Shown here piece after piece: positions 48,950 to 56,637 of a DNA stretch of 64,000 nt (positions are counted from its first letter, which is position 1; each line of letters begins with the position of its first letter). A program made the translations under genes and the position numbers. The stretch is from JBBRGK01 sp036741355 (GTDB taxonomy: Bacteria; Chloroflexota; Dehalococcoidia; CAUJGQ01), in assembly GCA_036741355.1 (NCBI GenBank), contig DAINSK010000002.1:1-64000 (forward strand), written 5' to 3'. The notes below the pieces were generated by a model. It saw nothing but the letters and a program-made list of their open reading frames with translations. It did no database searches and had not been told where the DNA came from.

Positions 48950-49426
48950 GTGTCAAGCCCCACAAGCGGCTCGATTGATGATACGGTGACCGGCGAAGAG
49001 CCGCTGTTCGAGGACGCGTCTATGTCGGTAGATACGGGCCCGCAGACGAACGCCGGGCTGGTCATGATCATCGACGATGACCCGCAGATTTGCGACCTCA
49101 TTTCCGTGGCGCTATCTGAGCAAGGCTATCGGACAGTGACGGCTGGCGACGGCATGCAAGCATTGCCCGTCATCGAACGGGATCCGCCGTCACTGATCTT
49201 GATGGACGTAGGGATGCCCGCACTCGGTGGACGAGATCTGGCCGCACGCGTGAATGAATTGTGGGGCGACGCCATTCCGTGCGTCATCATGTCCGGCAGC
49301 CGGCCGTCGGCCGAGGATCGTGCCGACAAGGCCGTCGCGGCGTACTTGCCCAAGCCGTTTGAGCTCGAAGAACTATTCGGAGTCGTTCGTCACCACGCTC
49401 GTACGGTGCAAATCACACACCGGTAG
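48950..49426 (+). CDS. Single-domain response regulator
   Basis: 158 residues, with a 35-residue disordered N-terminus followed by a complete receiver: acidic pocket I-I-D-D-D, phospho-acceptor in I-L-M-D-V-G-M-P, Ser in M-S-G-S and Lys in L-P-K-P-F. No output domain, so it probably relays phosphoryl groups or works through protein contacts. No kinase is adjacent. Start is GTG at 48950 with no ribosome site but a -10-like box at leaderless distance; an ATG at 49022 with less upstream support is the alternative. Confidence 0.85.
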   Translation: MSSPTSGSIDDTVTGEEPLFEDASMSVDTGPQTNAGLVMIIDDDPQICDLISVALSEQGYRTVTAGDGMQALPVIERDPPSLILMDVGMPALGGRDLAARVNELWGDAIPCVIMSGSRPSAEDRADKAVAAYLPKPFELEELFGVVRHHARTVQITHR

Positions 49427-49432
49427 AACGTG

Positions 49433-49618
49433 CTAGTCGATTCGGCCGGCCGCGCCGGCTATGCCCGAAGCGGCCTGGAGCTTGCCCGACGAATCCGCCT
49501 GATAGAGAGCCTGATATTGATAGCCGTATGAGAAGCAGCGTTCCTGTAACAACGCGGCCAGTTCATTCCGCATGCTCGCCAGATCGGTGCTCTGCGCCAA
49601 CTCCTCCACGTTCGTCAT
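49433..49618 (-). CDS. Small hypothetical protein
   Basis: 61 residues, acidic N-terminal helix (E-E-L-A-Q-S-T-D-L-A-S-M-R-N-E-L) followed by a Tyr/Gln-rich segment and a Gly/Ala tail. Family not recognised. ATG at 49618 chosen; the open frame extends 68 codons upstream but crosses the next gene. Convergent with the response regulator, seven bases apart. Confidence 0.4.
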   Translation of the reverse strand: MTNVEELAQSTDLASMRNELAALLQERCFSYGYQYQALYQADSSGKLQAASGIAGAAGRID

Positions 49619-49674
49619 TATCTGCTCTGGCCTTGAGGCGACAGCGCTGCCGGATCGGGAATACACGCAGGACC

Positions 49675-49998
49675 TCAGCGCCGCCGCGACCGCCGAGCCT
49701 CTTTGACCTCGGCCGCAAACTTGCTTCGGCGCCTGGACTCGAGCCAGACATTGAGCGCAGTCGAAGCTACTGCGACACCCACTCCGATAATGCTGCTGAG
49801 TCCCCATGACGCGTGGACCCAAAAGTGTTCTACGAAAAAGATAATCACGCCGGAAAGGAAGCCGAGGAACATCGCTTCCCCGGTGCTCATTCGCCGGCGT
49901 CTCGGCCCCCGTTGGCTAAGTTTCGCGCGTACTTTGCCCCCGCCCGGGCCACGCTGCGGGCCTTCCTGAGCGTCCGGCCTGCGTCGTCTGAATACCAA
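49675..49998 (-). CDS. Small membrane protein with basic ends
   Basis: 107 residues. Two transmembrane helices at about 42-60 and 68-86 are flanked by a very Arg-rich N-terminus and an Arg-rich C-terminus, which predicts both ends in the cytoplasm. TTG start chosen because GGGAG lies eight bases upstream; the ATG at 49890 would give a 71-residue version lacking the basic leader. Unknown function; perhaps cotranscribed with the small gene downstream. Confidence 0.5.
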   Translation of the reverse strand: MVFRRRRPDAQEGPQRGPGGGKVRAKLSQRGPRRRRMSTGEAMFLGFLSGVIIFFVEHFWVHASWGLSSIIGVGVAVASTALNVWLESRRRSKFAAEVKEARRSRRR

Positions 49999-50123
49999 CG
50001 TTTCACTCCCGCCGGTGCTGGGAAACAGTCGGACCGCCGCCCGAAGTATCGCATATGGTCGTATCGAAAAGCAGTCCGAGAGTCGAGTGTCCGGGACGAA
50101 GAACGGAATGCTACGGTGATTTC

Positions 50124-50414
50124 ATGGCAACTGATCGAGAAGCAACGGCCTTGGCTGCGCACCGCTGGCAGTTGTACCTGCTCCGCTGCCGCGACGGCAC
50201 GCTCTACACGGGCATCAGCACCGACGTGGTCCGTCGTGTGCAGGAGCATGACACGGGGAGGGGTGCGCGTTACACGCGCGGGCGCTCACCCGTGCAGTTG
50301 CTTGCCGCATGGCCGTATGCTGACGAGTCTGCAGCCCGGCAGGCCGAAGCGCGTTTCAAGCGACTACCCCACGCGCGCAAGCTTTTGGCGACATGCTTGG
50401 CCGAGCCGCCGTGA
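50124..50414 (+). CDS. GIY-YIG domain nuclease-like protein
   Basis: 96 residues of the short UPF0213/YhbQ-type GIY-YIG group. The two motifs are Y-L-L-R-C-R-D-G-T-L-Y-T-G-I (Tyr pair) and an Arg eight residues on (V-V-R-R-V-Q-E-H). The usual Glu is expected in the E-A-R-F-K-R helix. Members are structure-specific nuclease relatives with poorly known roles in repair. ATG at 50124 follows GGTGA. Upstream of holA on the same strand. Confidence 0.85.
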   Translation: MATDREATALAAHRWQLYLLRCRDGTLYTGISTDVVRRVQEHDTGRGARYTRGRSPVQLLAAWPYADESAARQAEARFKRLPHARKLLATCLAEPP

Positions 50415-50455
50415 GCGCACACCACATACAATGACCGGGAAAGGGCCCGCCTCCG

Positions 50456-50701
50456 ATGACGCAGCACTCCGACGAGCAGCCTACCGGTCCGTGGTGGCGA
50501 CCAGCAGTTTCTCCACCGCCGTGGTGGATCTGGCTGCTCGGAATCGCCGCCGATGCCGGTACCGGTGTGTGGCAGCTCATCGCGACGAACGGTACGCGCG
50601 ATGCCGGCCTGTTTCTGGGCAGCATGGTGTGGCCGGGGGCCGCGATCACAGCGGCCGTGTTCGTCGTCGTGTGGCTCGGCTGGAGCCTGGACCTGGAGTA
50701 G
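50456..50701 (+). CDS. Small two-helix membrane protein
   Basis: 81 residues with a Trp/Pro-rich N-terminal segment and two hydrophobic helices (about 22-40 and 52-76). No family recognised. It sits between the GIY-YIG and holA genes on the same strand with short gaps, so it is likely cotranscribed. Confidence 0.6.
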   Translation: MTQHSDEQPTGPWWRPAVSPPPWWIWLLGIAADAGTGVWQLIATNGTRDAGLFLGSMVWPGAAITAAVFVVVWLGWSLDLE

Positions 50702-50711
50702 TGATCACCGA

Positions 50712-51722
50712 GTGTTGCGCCTGTATTACGGTCCTGACTCGTATACCCGCACCGCGGCACTAGCGGCGTTGCGAGGTGATCTCGACGGCGACGGCATGCT
50801 CTCCGCCAACACCGCGATCTTCGATGGCCGCTCGGTGAAGCCGGAGGAACTTATGTCCGCGTGCGATACAGTGCCGTTCCTGGCCGAGAGGCGGTTCGTG
50901 CTCGTGGAAGGTTTGCTGAGCTCACAGGAAACTGCGCCGCGAACCACGCGGACGGGCCGTTCTCGGTCTCAGGCGGGTTCGGCGGAGGACAAGTGGCCCT
51001 GGGCGGGATTAGCGGCATACGCGCGGCGGCTGCCGGAAAGCACCGAGCTTGTGTGTGTGGATGGCGAGCTGCGGGTGAACAACCGGCTGCTTGCCGAGCT
51101 ACGCCCGCTGGCCGACGTGCACGTATTCCCCCTTATGGATCGAGAGGCTCTGTCGCGATGGGTATCCGAGCGGGTGCGAGAGCGGCACGCGTCGATTCAG
51201 CCGCGCGCGGCGGCGGTGTTGGCCGAAACGGTGGGTGCGAACCTCTGGCGCATGAACAGCGAGGTCGAAAAACTCAGTCTGTTCGCTTACGACCGCCCCA
51301 TAGAGGTCGCAGACGTCCGTCACATGGTGACGGTTGCACCGACGGGCACCGTGTTTCAACTGGTCGACGCGGTGATGGCCGGTCAGAGTAGCGAGGCCTT
51401 GCGGCTCGTGCGCCTGCTCATGGAGGGTGGCGCCGCGGGGCCTTATCTCCTGACGATGCTAGCGCGCCAGTATCGGCAGTTGTTGCTGGCGCAAGACTTG
51501 CTCCGGCGTCGTGTGAGTCGCGACGAGATTCAGCGCAAGCTCGAGCTCCGATACCCCGGCGCGATGGCGAAGGTGATGGACCAGGCCCGTCGTTACCCGG
51601 CGGCGCGCCTTGAATCTGGCTATGCTCGCCTGCTGGAAGCGGACCTTAACATCAAGCGCGGCATTCAGGATGAGGAGACGGCGATCGAGCTGCTCGTCGT
51701 TGAGCTGGCCGGGCTGCGGTGA
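50712..51722 (+). CDS. holA: DNA polymerase III subunit delta
   Basis: 336-residue clamp-loader delta subunit. The N-terminal AAA-like fold starts with L-R-L-Y-Y-G-P-D-S-Y and lacks a P-loop, as expected for delta. F-L-A-E-R-R-F-V-L-V-E-G is the family signature, and a C-terminal collar domain holds V-F-Q-L-V-D-A-V and Y-L-L-T-M-L-A-R-Q-Y-R-Q-L. It opens the sliding clamp together with other loader subunits. Start GTG at 50712 is chosen as the last start before conserved sequence; ribosome site weak. Length typical. Confidence 0.88.
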   Translation: MLRLYYGPDSYTRTAALAALRGDLDGDGMLSANTAIFDGRSVKPEELMSACDTVPFLAERRFVLVEGLLSSQETAPRTTRTGRSRSQAGSAEDKWPWAGLAAYARRLPESTELVCVDGELRVNNRLLAELRPLADVHVFPLMDREALSRWVSERVRERHASIQPRAAAVLAETVGANLWRMNSEVEKLSLFAYDRPIEVADVRHMVTVAPTGTVFQLVDAVMAGQSSEALRLVRLLMEGGAAGPYLLTMLARQYRQLLLAQDLLRRRVSRDEIQRKLELRYPGAMAKVMDQARRYPAARLESGYARLLEADLNIKRGIQDEETAIELLVVELAGLR

Positions 51723-51739
51723 AGCGGTGGCGGCATTCG

Positions 51740-52738
51740 CTAATCGTCGGCGTCGTCGGCCCAGTCCTGAAAGATCGGGTTGTAACAGGCGACGGCGTGG
51801 TTGGTGCCGGCTTCCACCAGGGGCGGGGCCGGTTCGATGCGGCAGCGGCTAAGCGCCTTGGTGCACCGGGTCACGAAGCTGCATTCCGGCGTGAGGTTGA
51901 GCAGGCTGGGCGGCGAGCCGGGGATCGCGCGAAGCCGGCCGTTGCGCCCATCCAGGCGCGGCAGCGTATTGAGCAGCGCCCAGGTGTACGGATGCTGGGG
52001 TTTGCTGAACACGGTCGCCACGTCGCCTTGCTCGACGATCGCGCCGCCATACATCACCGCCACGCGGTCGGCAGACTGCGCTACCACGCCGAAGTCGTGT
52101 GTTATGAGCAGGATGGCGGTGTTTCGCGTTCGGCGCAGACCATCCAGTTCGGCCAAAATCTGGGCTTGTACGGTCACGTCCAGGGATGACGTCGGTTCGT
52201 CTGCGACGATCACGCGCGGGTTCAAGGCGGTAGCCATGGCGATCATCACCCGCTGGCACATGCCGCCCGATAGGTGGAACGGGTACTGGTTGGCGATGCG
52301 CTCGGCGTCCGCTAGACCGACGCTTTGCAACAGGCTGATAGCGCGCCGCTTGCGTTCTTTCTTGTCGAGCTTGAGGTGGCTCGTAAGGATCTCTTCGACC
52401 TGGCGTCCAATGGGCAGGACCGGGTTCAGGCAGCTCACCGGGTCCTGGAAAATCATCGAGATCGCGTTGCCGCGCAGTTTGCGCAACTCGTCGTCGCGCA
52501 GAGATAGAAGATTCTGATTTTCAAACCGAATACTGCCGCTGGTCACGCGACCCGGAAACGGCAACAAATCCAGCACTGACAGCGCCAGCGTCGTCTTCCC
52601 ACTGCCACTCTCACCGACGATCGCCACGATCTCGCCGGACGCGAGTGCCAGCGACGCGTGATTCACCGCCCGCACGGGGCCTTCGCGCGTTGCGAACTCG
52701 ACCGAGAGGTCTTGAACTTCGAGGATGGGCTGCGCCAT
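51740..52738 (-). CDS. Oligopeptide/dipeptide ABC transporter ATP-binding protein (DppD/OppD type)
   Basis: 332 residues. Walker A G-E-S-G-S-G-K-T-T, Q-loop F-Q-D-P-V-S-C-L-N-P, signature L-S-G-G-M-C-Q-R-V (Cys where Arg is usual), Walker B V-I-V-A-D-E-P-T-S-S-L-D and H-loop T-H-D-F. The C-terminal oligopeptide extension with paired Cys (C-S-F-V-T-R-C...C) may bind an FeS cluster or metal. It would power import of peptides or nickel with permeases that are not in this window. An isolated gene between holA and lexA. Confidence 0.88.
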   Translation of the reverse strand: MAQPILEVQDLSVEFATREGPVRAVNHASLALASGEIVAIVGESGSGKTTLALSVLDLLPFPGRVTSGSIRFENQNLLSLRDDELRKLRGNAISMIFQDPVSCLNPVLPIGRQVEEILTSHLKLDKKERKRRAISLLQSVGLADAERIANQYPFHLSGGMCQRVMIAMATALNPRVIVADEPTSSLDVTVQAQILAELDGLRRTRNTAILLITHDFGVVAQSADRVAVMYGGAIVEQGDVATVFSKPQHPYTWALLNTLPRLDGRNGRLRAIPGSPPSLLNLTPECSFVTRCTKALSRCRIEPAPPLVEAGTNHAVACYNPIFQDWADDADD

Positions 52739-52762
52739 GCCGCTCTCGCTGTGATATGCAAA

Positions 52763-52788
52763 GTGAGCGGTAGGAGCCTACCGCTCAC
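52763..52788 (-). terminator. Stem-loop after lexA
   Basis: GTGAGCGGTAG and CTACCGCTCAC form an 11-bp stem with a GAGC loop, 49 bases after the lexA stop on the minus strand. It is followed there by TTTGC. Confidence 0.55.
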
Positions 52789-52836
52789 CTGTCTGTGGTC
52801 CAATCATACCGCGAAGGTCCTGCGAGCTGCTCGGGG

Positions 52837-53478
52837 CTACACCATCGACCGCGTGACGTAAATGAGGCGCCCCTGAACCTCGACGTTGTCGGCCGCGGTG
52901 TAGATGGGCCCCATCGTGGAGTTCATCGGCTGAAGGCGGACGCGGTCACCTTCGTGATAGAACTTCTTGAGCGTCGTCTCACCTTCGCGCTTGAGCCAGG
53001 CTGCAACCATCTCGCCGTTTTCGGCGTGATCGGTGGCCTCAAACAGCACGACGTCTCCATCGTTAATGAAAGCGTCGATCATCGATGTCCCCTTGACCCG
53101 AAGAGCAAAGACGTTCTCTCTGCCGCGCGTGACGCTATCGCCAACTTCCACGGTTTCCGAGTAGTCGACGGCGAAGCTATCAGCCGATGGGACGGGGATC
53201 GGAGTGCCGGCGGCAATTAGTCCGACTACCGGCACCGAGACAACGCGCATGCGCTTTGGCCCGTTGTCCAGGAGCTCGATCGCGCGGGAAACCTCACGGT
53301 CTCGGTGAATGTATCCAAGCCGCTCGAGTGCCTTGAGGTTGTAATCGACCACCGAGGTAGAACTGATACTGCAGCCGGACTGGATATCGCGAATGCTGGG
53401 CGGATATGAGTTGTCGTCCATAAACGAGCGCATGTAGTCGAGAATGTGCTGCTGCTTTACCGACAGCCTACCCTTCAA
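52837..53478 (-). CDS. lexA: LexA SOS repressor
   Basis: About 213 residues. N-terminal winged helix (about 5-65) with P-P-S-I-R-D-I and S-S-T-S-V-V-D-Y-N-L recognition region. Autocleavage site Ala90-Gly91 (I-A-A-G-T-P). Catalytic Ser132 in G-T-S-M and Lys about 171 (T-L-K-K-F). It represses SOS genes until RecA filaments trigger cleavage. A TTG start at 53478 with AGGGGGC upstream is chosen over longer starts. GAAC-ACCC-GTTC, a LexA-type palindrome, lies 61 bases upstream, implying autoregulation. Confidence 0.93.
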   Translation of the reverse strand: MKGRLSVKQQHILDYMRSFMDDNSYPPSIRDIQSGCSISSTSVVDYNLKALERLGYIHRDREVSRAIELLDNGPKRMRVVSVPVVGLIAAGTPIPVPSADSFAVDYSETVEVGDSVTRGRENVFALRVKGTSMIDAFINDGDVVLFEATDHAENGEMVAAWLKREGETTLKKFYHEGDRVRLQPMNSTMGPIYTAADNVEVQGRLIYVTRSMV

Positions 53479-53538
53479 CGTGATGCCCCCTGTTCGCTCG
53501 ATGCCGGCGTGATTACCGGCTGTCGGGTGCCAAAATCG

Positions 53539-53550
53539 GAACACCCGTTC
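53539..53550 (-). promoter_or_regulatory. Candidate LexA box
   Basis: GAACACCCGTTC, a GAAC-N4-GTTC inverted repeat of the Gram-positive/actinobacterial SOS type, upstream of lexA. It lies in the gap between lexA and the divergent MBL hydrolase and could affect both. Confidence 0.65.
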
Positions 53551-53657
53551 TGGACAACAAATGTAGCACTCACTCCATAGAGTGTCAACAACGTCAGCTT
53601 TCCGTATTTGACCGGTTTGAGCTTGACCTCCGACCCATCGTGTGACGACGATCCGGT

Positions 53658-54383
53658 ATGTTTGGACGCCACGTCATCCTCCGTCCGATCGTCCCCGGAG
53701 TCCTTCAGGTGCCGCTGTTCCCCACATCAGCGTTCCTGTTGCTCGGGGATCGAGTGACCCTGGTAGATACGGGCTTCCGTGGAAGCGGGGTGCGATTACT
53801 GCACGCCGTTCAGGCAGCCGGACGCCGGGCCGATGAGATCGAGCGCGTGATCATCACGCACTATCACCCGGATCACCTCGGAGGATTGGCGGAGTTGCAA
53901 CAGGTGCTGCCGGCAAAGGCGGCGATCCATGCAGTCGAAGCCAGCGCCGTCATGAGCACTGCCGGACCGCCGTCGCCGTTCGGCAATCCAGCGTTGAGGA
54001 TCGCCGCCCGCCCGTTCGGCCGGCGCGCGTTTCGCTTCTCACCTGTCCGTATCGACGAATTCCTGCATGACGGCGACGAGTTTCAAATCCTCGGCGGCAT
54101 GCGCGTAATTCACACGCCCGGACATACGCCCGGACACATCTCCCTCTATTTCCCCGATCTGGCGTTGCTTATAGCCGGCGATTCACTCGAGCGCCATAAC
54201 GGCGCCATCCGCGGACCGAATCCGCTGTTCTCGATCAACATGAAAGAGGCGCGACGGTCGGTGCAAAAGCTCGCGGGCCTGGAAGTTGACGTCATCGCCC
54301 TGAGTCACTTTTCGGCGGTATCAAAAGGCGCGGGCCAGCAACTGCTCGCCTATGCAAACGGTCTGGGGAATTCAGCGCGATAG
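53658..54383 (+). CDS. MBL-fold metallohydrolase
   Basis: 241 residues. The zinc motif H-Y-H-P-D-H-L-G-G, the later H-T-P-G-H-T-P-G-H and D at I-A-G-D-S give a two-metal site of the beta-lactamase-like fold. Substrate cannot be told; lactonase, glyoxalase or RNase-like relatives share these motifs. ATG at 53658 has little ribosome site. Divergent from lexA, convergent with the CoA-transferase gene. Confidence 0.82.
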   Translation: MFGRHVILRPIVPGVLQVPLFPTSAFLLLGDRVTLVDTGFRGSGVRLLHAVQAAGRRADEIERVIITHYHPDHLGGLAELQQVLPAKAAIHAVEASAVMSTAGPPSPFGNPALRIAARPFGRRAFRFSPVRIDEFLHDGDEFQILGGMRVIHTPGHTPGHISLYFPDLALLIAGDSLERHNGAIRGPNPLFSINMKEARRSVQKLAGLEVDVIALSHFSAVSKGAGQQLLAYANGLGNSAR

Positions 54384-54397
54384 CTGGCGATTCCGTA

Positions 54398-54433
54398 CCT
54401 ACTGCCGGGCTGCGCGCCCTACTGCCCACTGTC
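54398..54433. repeat. Degenerate CTACTGCC repeat
   Basis: CTACTGCC, GGGCTGC and CCTACTGCCCACTG, related to the heptamers at 29397-29418 and 30981-31010. It runs into the 3' end of the CoA-transferase gene. Confidence 0.4.
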
Positions 54434-55675
54434 CTCGCTTAGCGCCTCCCGAAAATGCGGATGGGCGATCTCTGCCAGCGCCCGGGAACGGGCGTGGATC
54501 CCCTTACCGCGAAGGTCGGCAATCCCATATTCAGTCACGACGAAGTCGACACAGTATCGCGGCGAAGTGACGGGCGTGCCCGCTGACAACATTCGAACGA
54601 TGCGGGAGGCGGTGCCTCGGGCTGCGGTCGATGGCAGCGCTACAATCGAACGGCCGCCGCGAGAGTACATCGCCGCTTCGACGTAGTCGAACTGGCCGCC
54701 GATACCGCTCATCTGCCGTCCGGTGACCCACTCGGCGTTAACCTGGCCGGTGAGATCGACTTCGATTGCCGAGTTAATGGCGATAAAATTGTCCAGACGG
54801 CGCACCGCGTCTAGACCATGCGATCGTACTCCGGAGACGATCTGGACGGCGGGGTTGCCGTCGATGAAGTCGTATAGTCGATTGGTACCCATCGCCTCGC
54901 CGCCGACCGCCTGCCAGCGGTCGACCGTCTTACGGGCGCCGTTGGCGGCGCCGCCCTCGATCAGTGGGATCATGCCGTCGCATATCAACCCCGAGTGGAT
55001 GCCGAGATCACGATGGCCTCCGAGCGCGTCGAGTATAGCCGCGGGTATAGCGCCGATGCCTATTTGGAAAGTTGCTCCATCGGAGACAAGCTCGGCGACA
55101 TAGCGTGCGATCCTCTGCTCTAACGCACCTACTTTTGGCGGGTCGTAGGGGATCAGCGGCTTATCGACTTCACAGGCGTAGTCGATCTGTGAGACGTGGA
55201 CCGCGTTGCCACGCGTCCGCGGCGCTCGCTTGTTGATTTCGGCGATCACCAGGTTTGTCTGCGGCACGAGGTCGACGCAGGCGCTCACCGAGGCGCCGAG
55301 CGTGCAGTAGCCGTGAGCGTCGGGTGGCGAAACCTGGATCATCAGTGCATCGACCGGCAGCACGCCGTCGGGGGAAAAAGCGATCGGCATCTGGGAGTAG
55401 CGCAGCGGCAGGTAGTCCGCGCGCCCGTCCATGACGAGGGGCTCGGTAACGGGGGTCACATGCGTGGTCACCAGGCGGAACGGATGGGGGACCGCGTGTA
55501 GGAAGCTGACCGGGGTCATGATCAGGCCCGAGTACAACTCCAGGTCATCGAAGTGCAGCTGCTCTTCACCCAGCGCGTCACACAAGACGGTAGGCAGTCC
55601 ACAGCCCGGAGCGATCAGCACGCGCCCTCGGCGGGGCAACCTGCGTACGGCGTCATTCGGGCTGAGGATCTGCAC
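54419..55675 (-). CDS. Acetyl-CoA hydrolase/CoA-transferase family protein
   Basis: 418 residues. Two-domain CoA-transferase: G-I-G-A-I-P-A-A-I glycine-rich loop, H-S-G-L-I-C-D-G, and the catalytic Glu region V-T-E-Y-G-I-A-D-L-R-G. Related enzymes are 4-hydroxybutyrate CoA-transferase, succinyl/acetate CoA-transferase and acetyl-CoA hydrolase; choice among them is not possible here. A GTG start at 55675 is preferred because AGGAGA sits five bases upstream. Confidence 0.85.
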   Translation of the reverse strand: MQILSPNDAVRRLPRRGRVLIAPGCGLPTVLCDALGEEQLHFDDLELYSGLIMTPVSFLHAVPHPFRLVTTHVTPVTEPLVMDGRADYLPLRYSQMPIAFSPDGVLPVDALMIQVSPPDAHGYCTLGASVSACVDLVPQTNLVIAEINKRAPRTRGNAVHVSQIDYACEVDKPLIPYDPPKVGALEQRIARYVAELVSDGATFQIGIGAIPAAILDALGGHRDLGIHSGLICDGMIPLIEGGAANGARKTVDRWQAVGGEAMGTNRLYDFIDGNPAVQIVSGVRSHGLDAVRRLDNFIAINSAIEVDLTGQVNAEWVTGRQMSGIGGQFDYVEAAMYSRGGRSIVALPSTAARGTASRIVRMLSAGTPVTSPRYCVDFVVTEYGIADLRGKGIHARSRALAEIAHPHFREALSEDSGQ

Positions 55676-55771
55676 AAGCGTCTCCTGTGACAACGGTCCC
55701 CGCCATTGTGGCCCAGGTGATCCGACCATAGCATCGGAGTTGCGACGGACCGCTGCTTACGGGGGATTCGT

Positions 55772-56132
55772 TGAGATTCTACCTGGACGAAAACCTATCG
55801 CCGTCGCATTTCTCGCTCGATCGCAGCAGATCGATATCACCGACTGGAAGTCGGCCGGCATGCGTGGCAGAAGCGACCCGGAGCAGCTCGCGTACGCCGC
55901 CCGCGAGGGCCGTTGTCTCATGACTGCTGACAAGCTCGATTTCACGCCGATCCATCTGCAGTACCAGCGTCAGGGTGTCAGTCACGCCGGTATCCTCGTT
56001 CTGGCACGGCAGCCTCATCCGAGTGTGTACCCGCGATTGCTGTCGGGAATCGCGCACTTCGTGGAGGCGCACCCGGACGGGTTCGCGAACACGCTCATGT
56101 GGTTCGGGGAGGAGTACTGGAACGCTACGTAG
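55772..56132 (+). pseudogene. DUF5615 PIN-like toxin gene with frameshift
   Basis: A TTG with GGGGGA upstream starts L-R-F-Y-L-D-E-N-L-S-P, the exact N-terminus of DUF5615 (Mut7-C/PIN-like) proteins. The rest of the family, V-A-F-L-A-R-S...M-R-G-R-S-D-P-E-Q-L-A-Y-A-A-R-E-G-R-C-L-M-T-A-D, continues in another frame. A single extra base around 55790-55805 separates the halves. Intact homologues are about 110-120 residues and are often paired with DUF433. Either a pseudogene or a sequencing error; the product, if made, would be a ribonuclease-like toxin. The expected partner is 16 bases downstream but convergent. Confidence 0.7.
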
Positions 56133-56148
56133 ATGGGCGTCGTGCCCA

Positions 56149-56430
56149 CTACGGCACGATCGCCCAGTCTCGCTTCACCCAATCATCGATCTCGTCGGGG
56201 AAAGCAGCGTAATAGCGAAGCGCGACGTCGATTTGCTCAGGCGTCAGCCAATCCATCCCATAGATCAGCACGTCGCGATCGTTGTCGAACTCATGGTAGG
56301 CCTTGATTATTTCCCAAACGCCCAGACCGGTGCCGACGATCCGGGCGCGCCGGCCGGCCGGTTCATCGACGAAGTCGATGCCCGGGATCAGCGCCATCTT
56401 CTCCGCTTCGCCCAGTTGTTTCGCGACCAT
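56149..56430 (-). CDS. DUF433 domain protein (VapB-like antitoxin candidate)
   Basis: 93 residues. Core pattern I-V-G-T-G-L-G-V-W-E-I-I-K-A-Y-H, then L-T-P-E-Q-I-D-V-A-L-R-Y-Y-A-A-F-P-D-E-I-D, typical for DUF433, a small HTH fold commonly encoded next to DUF5615 PIN-like proteins as a presumed antitoxin. Here the pair is convergent rather than in one operon, and the partner is frameshifted. Confidence 0.8.
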   Translation of the reverse strand: MVAKQLGEAEKMALIPGIDFVDEPAGRRARIVGTGLGVWEIIKAYHEFDNDRDVLIYGMDWLTPEQIDVALRYYAAFPDEIDDWVKRDWAIVP

Positions 56431-56496
56431 GGCAGACTCTCTTCGTTACATTCTATGGCCGATGTCTTATCAGGCCGGCCCCTGTGGCGGTCACTG

Positions 56497-56625
56497 CTAG
56501 CTGTCCCCGATGCCGCTGTCTTCGAAGCCGTAGGCGCGCATCTGGTCGTAGAATTCGCCGGTGTCGTGCGCCATCAACACCAGGTCGTGGGCGTTACCCG
56601 CACGGTCGCGCACATGGTCAGTCAA
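56497..56625 (-). CDS. Possible 42-residue protein downstream of gcvPB
   Basis: Short frame from a TTG at 56625, opening a few codons after the gcvPB stop in the same frame. The polar product contains H-D-L-V-L-M-A-H-D-T-G-E-F-Y-D-Q-M-R. Codon use is normal but there is no clear ribosome site. Might be a real small gene or a decayed extension of the operon. Confidence 0.3.
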   Translation of the reverse strand: MTDHVRDRAGNAHDLVLMAHDTGEFYDQMRAYGFEDSGIGDS

Positions 56626-56637
56626 GTTTGTTGCGGA

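Noticed and set aside
53580..53592. Third copy of the TGTCAAC palindrome upstream of lexA
   Set aside because: Only one half-site (GAGTGTCAACAA) is present with no matching GTTGACA arm.
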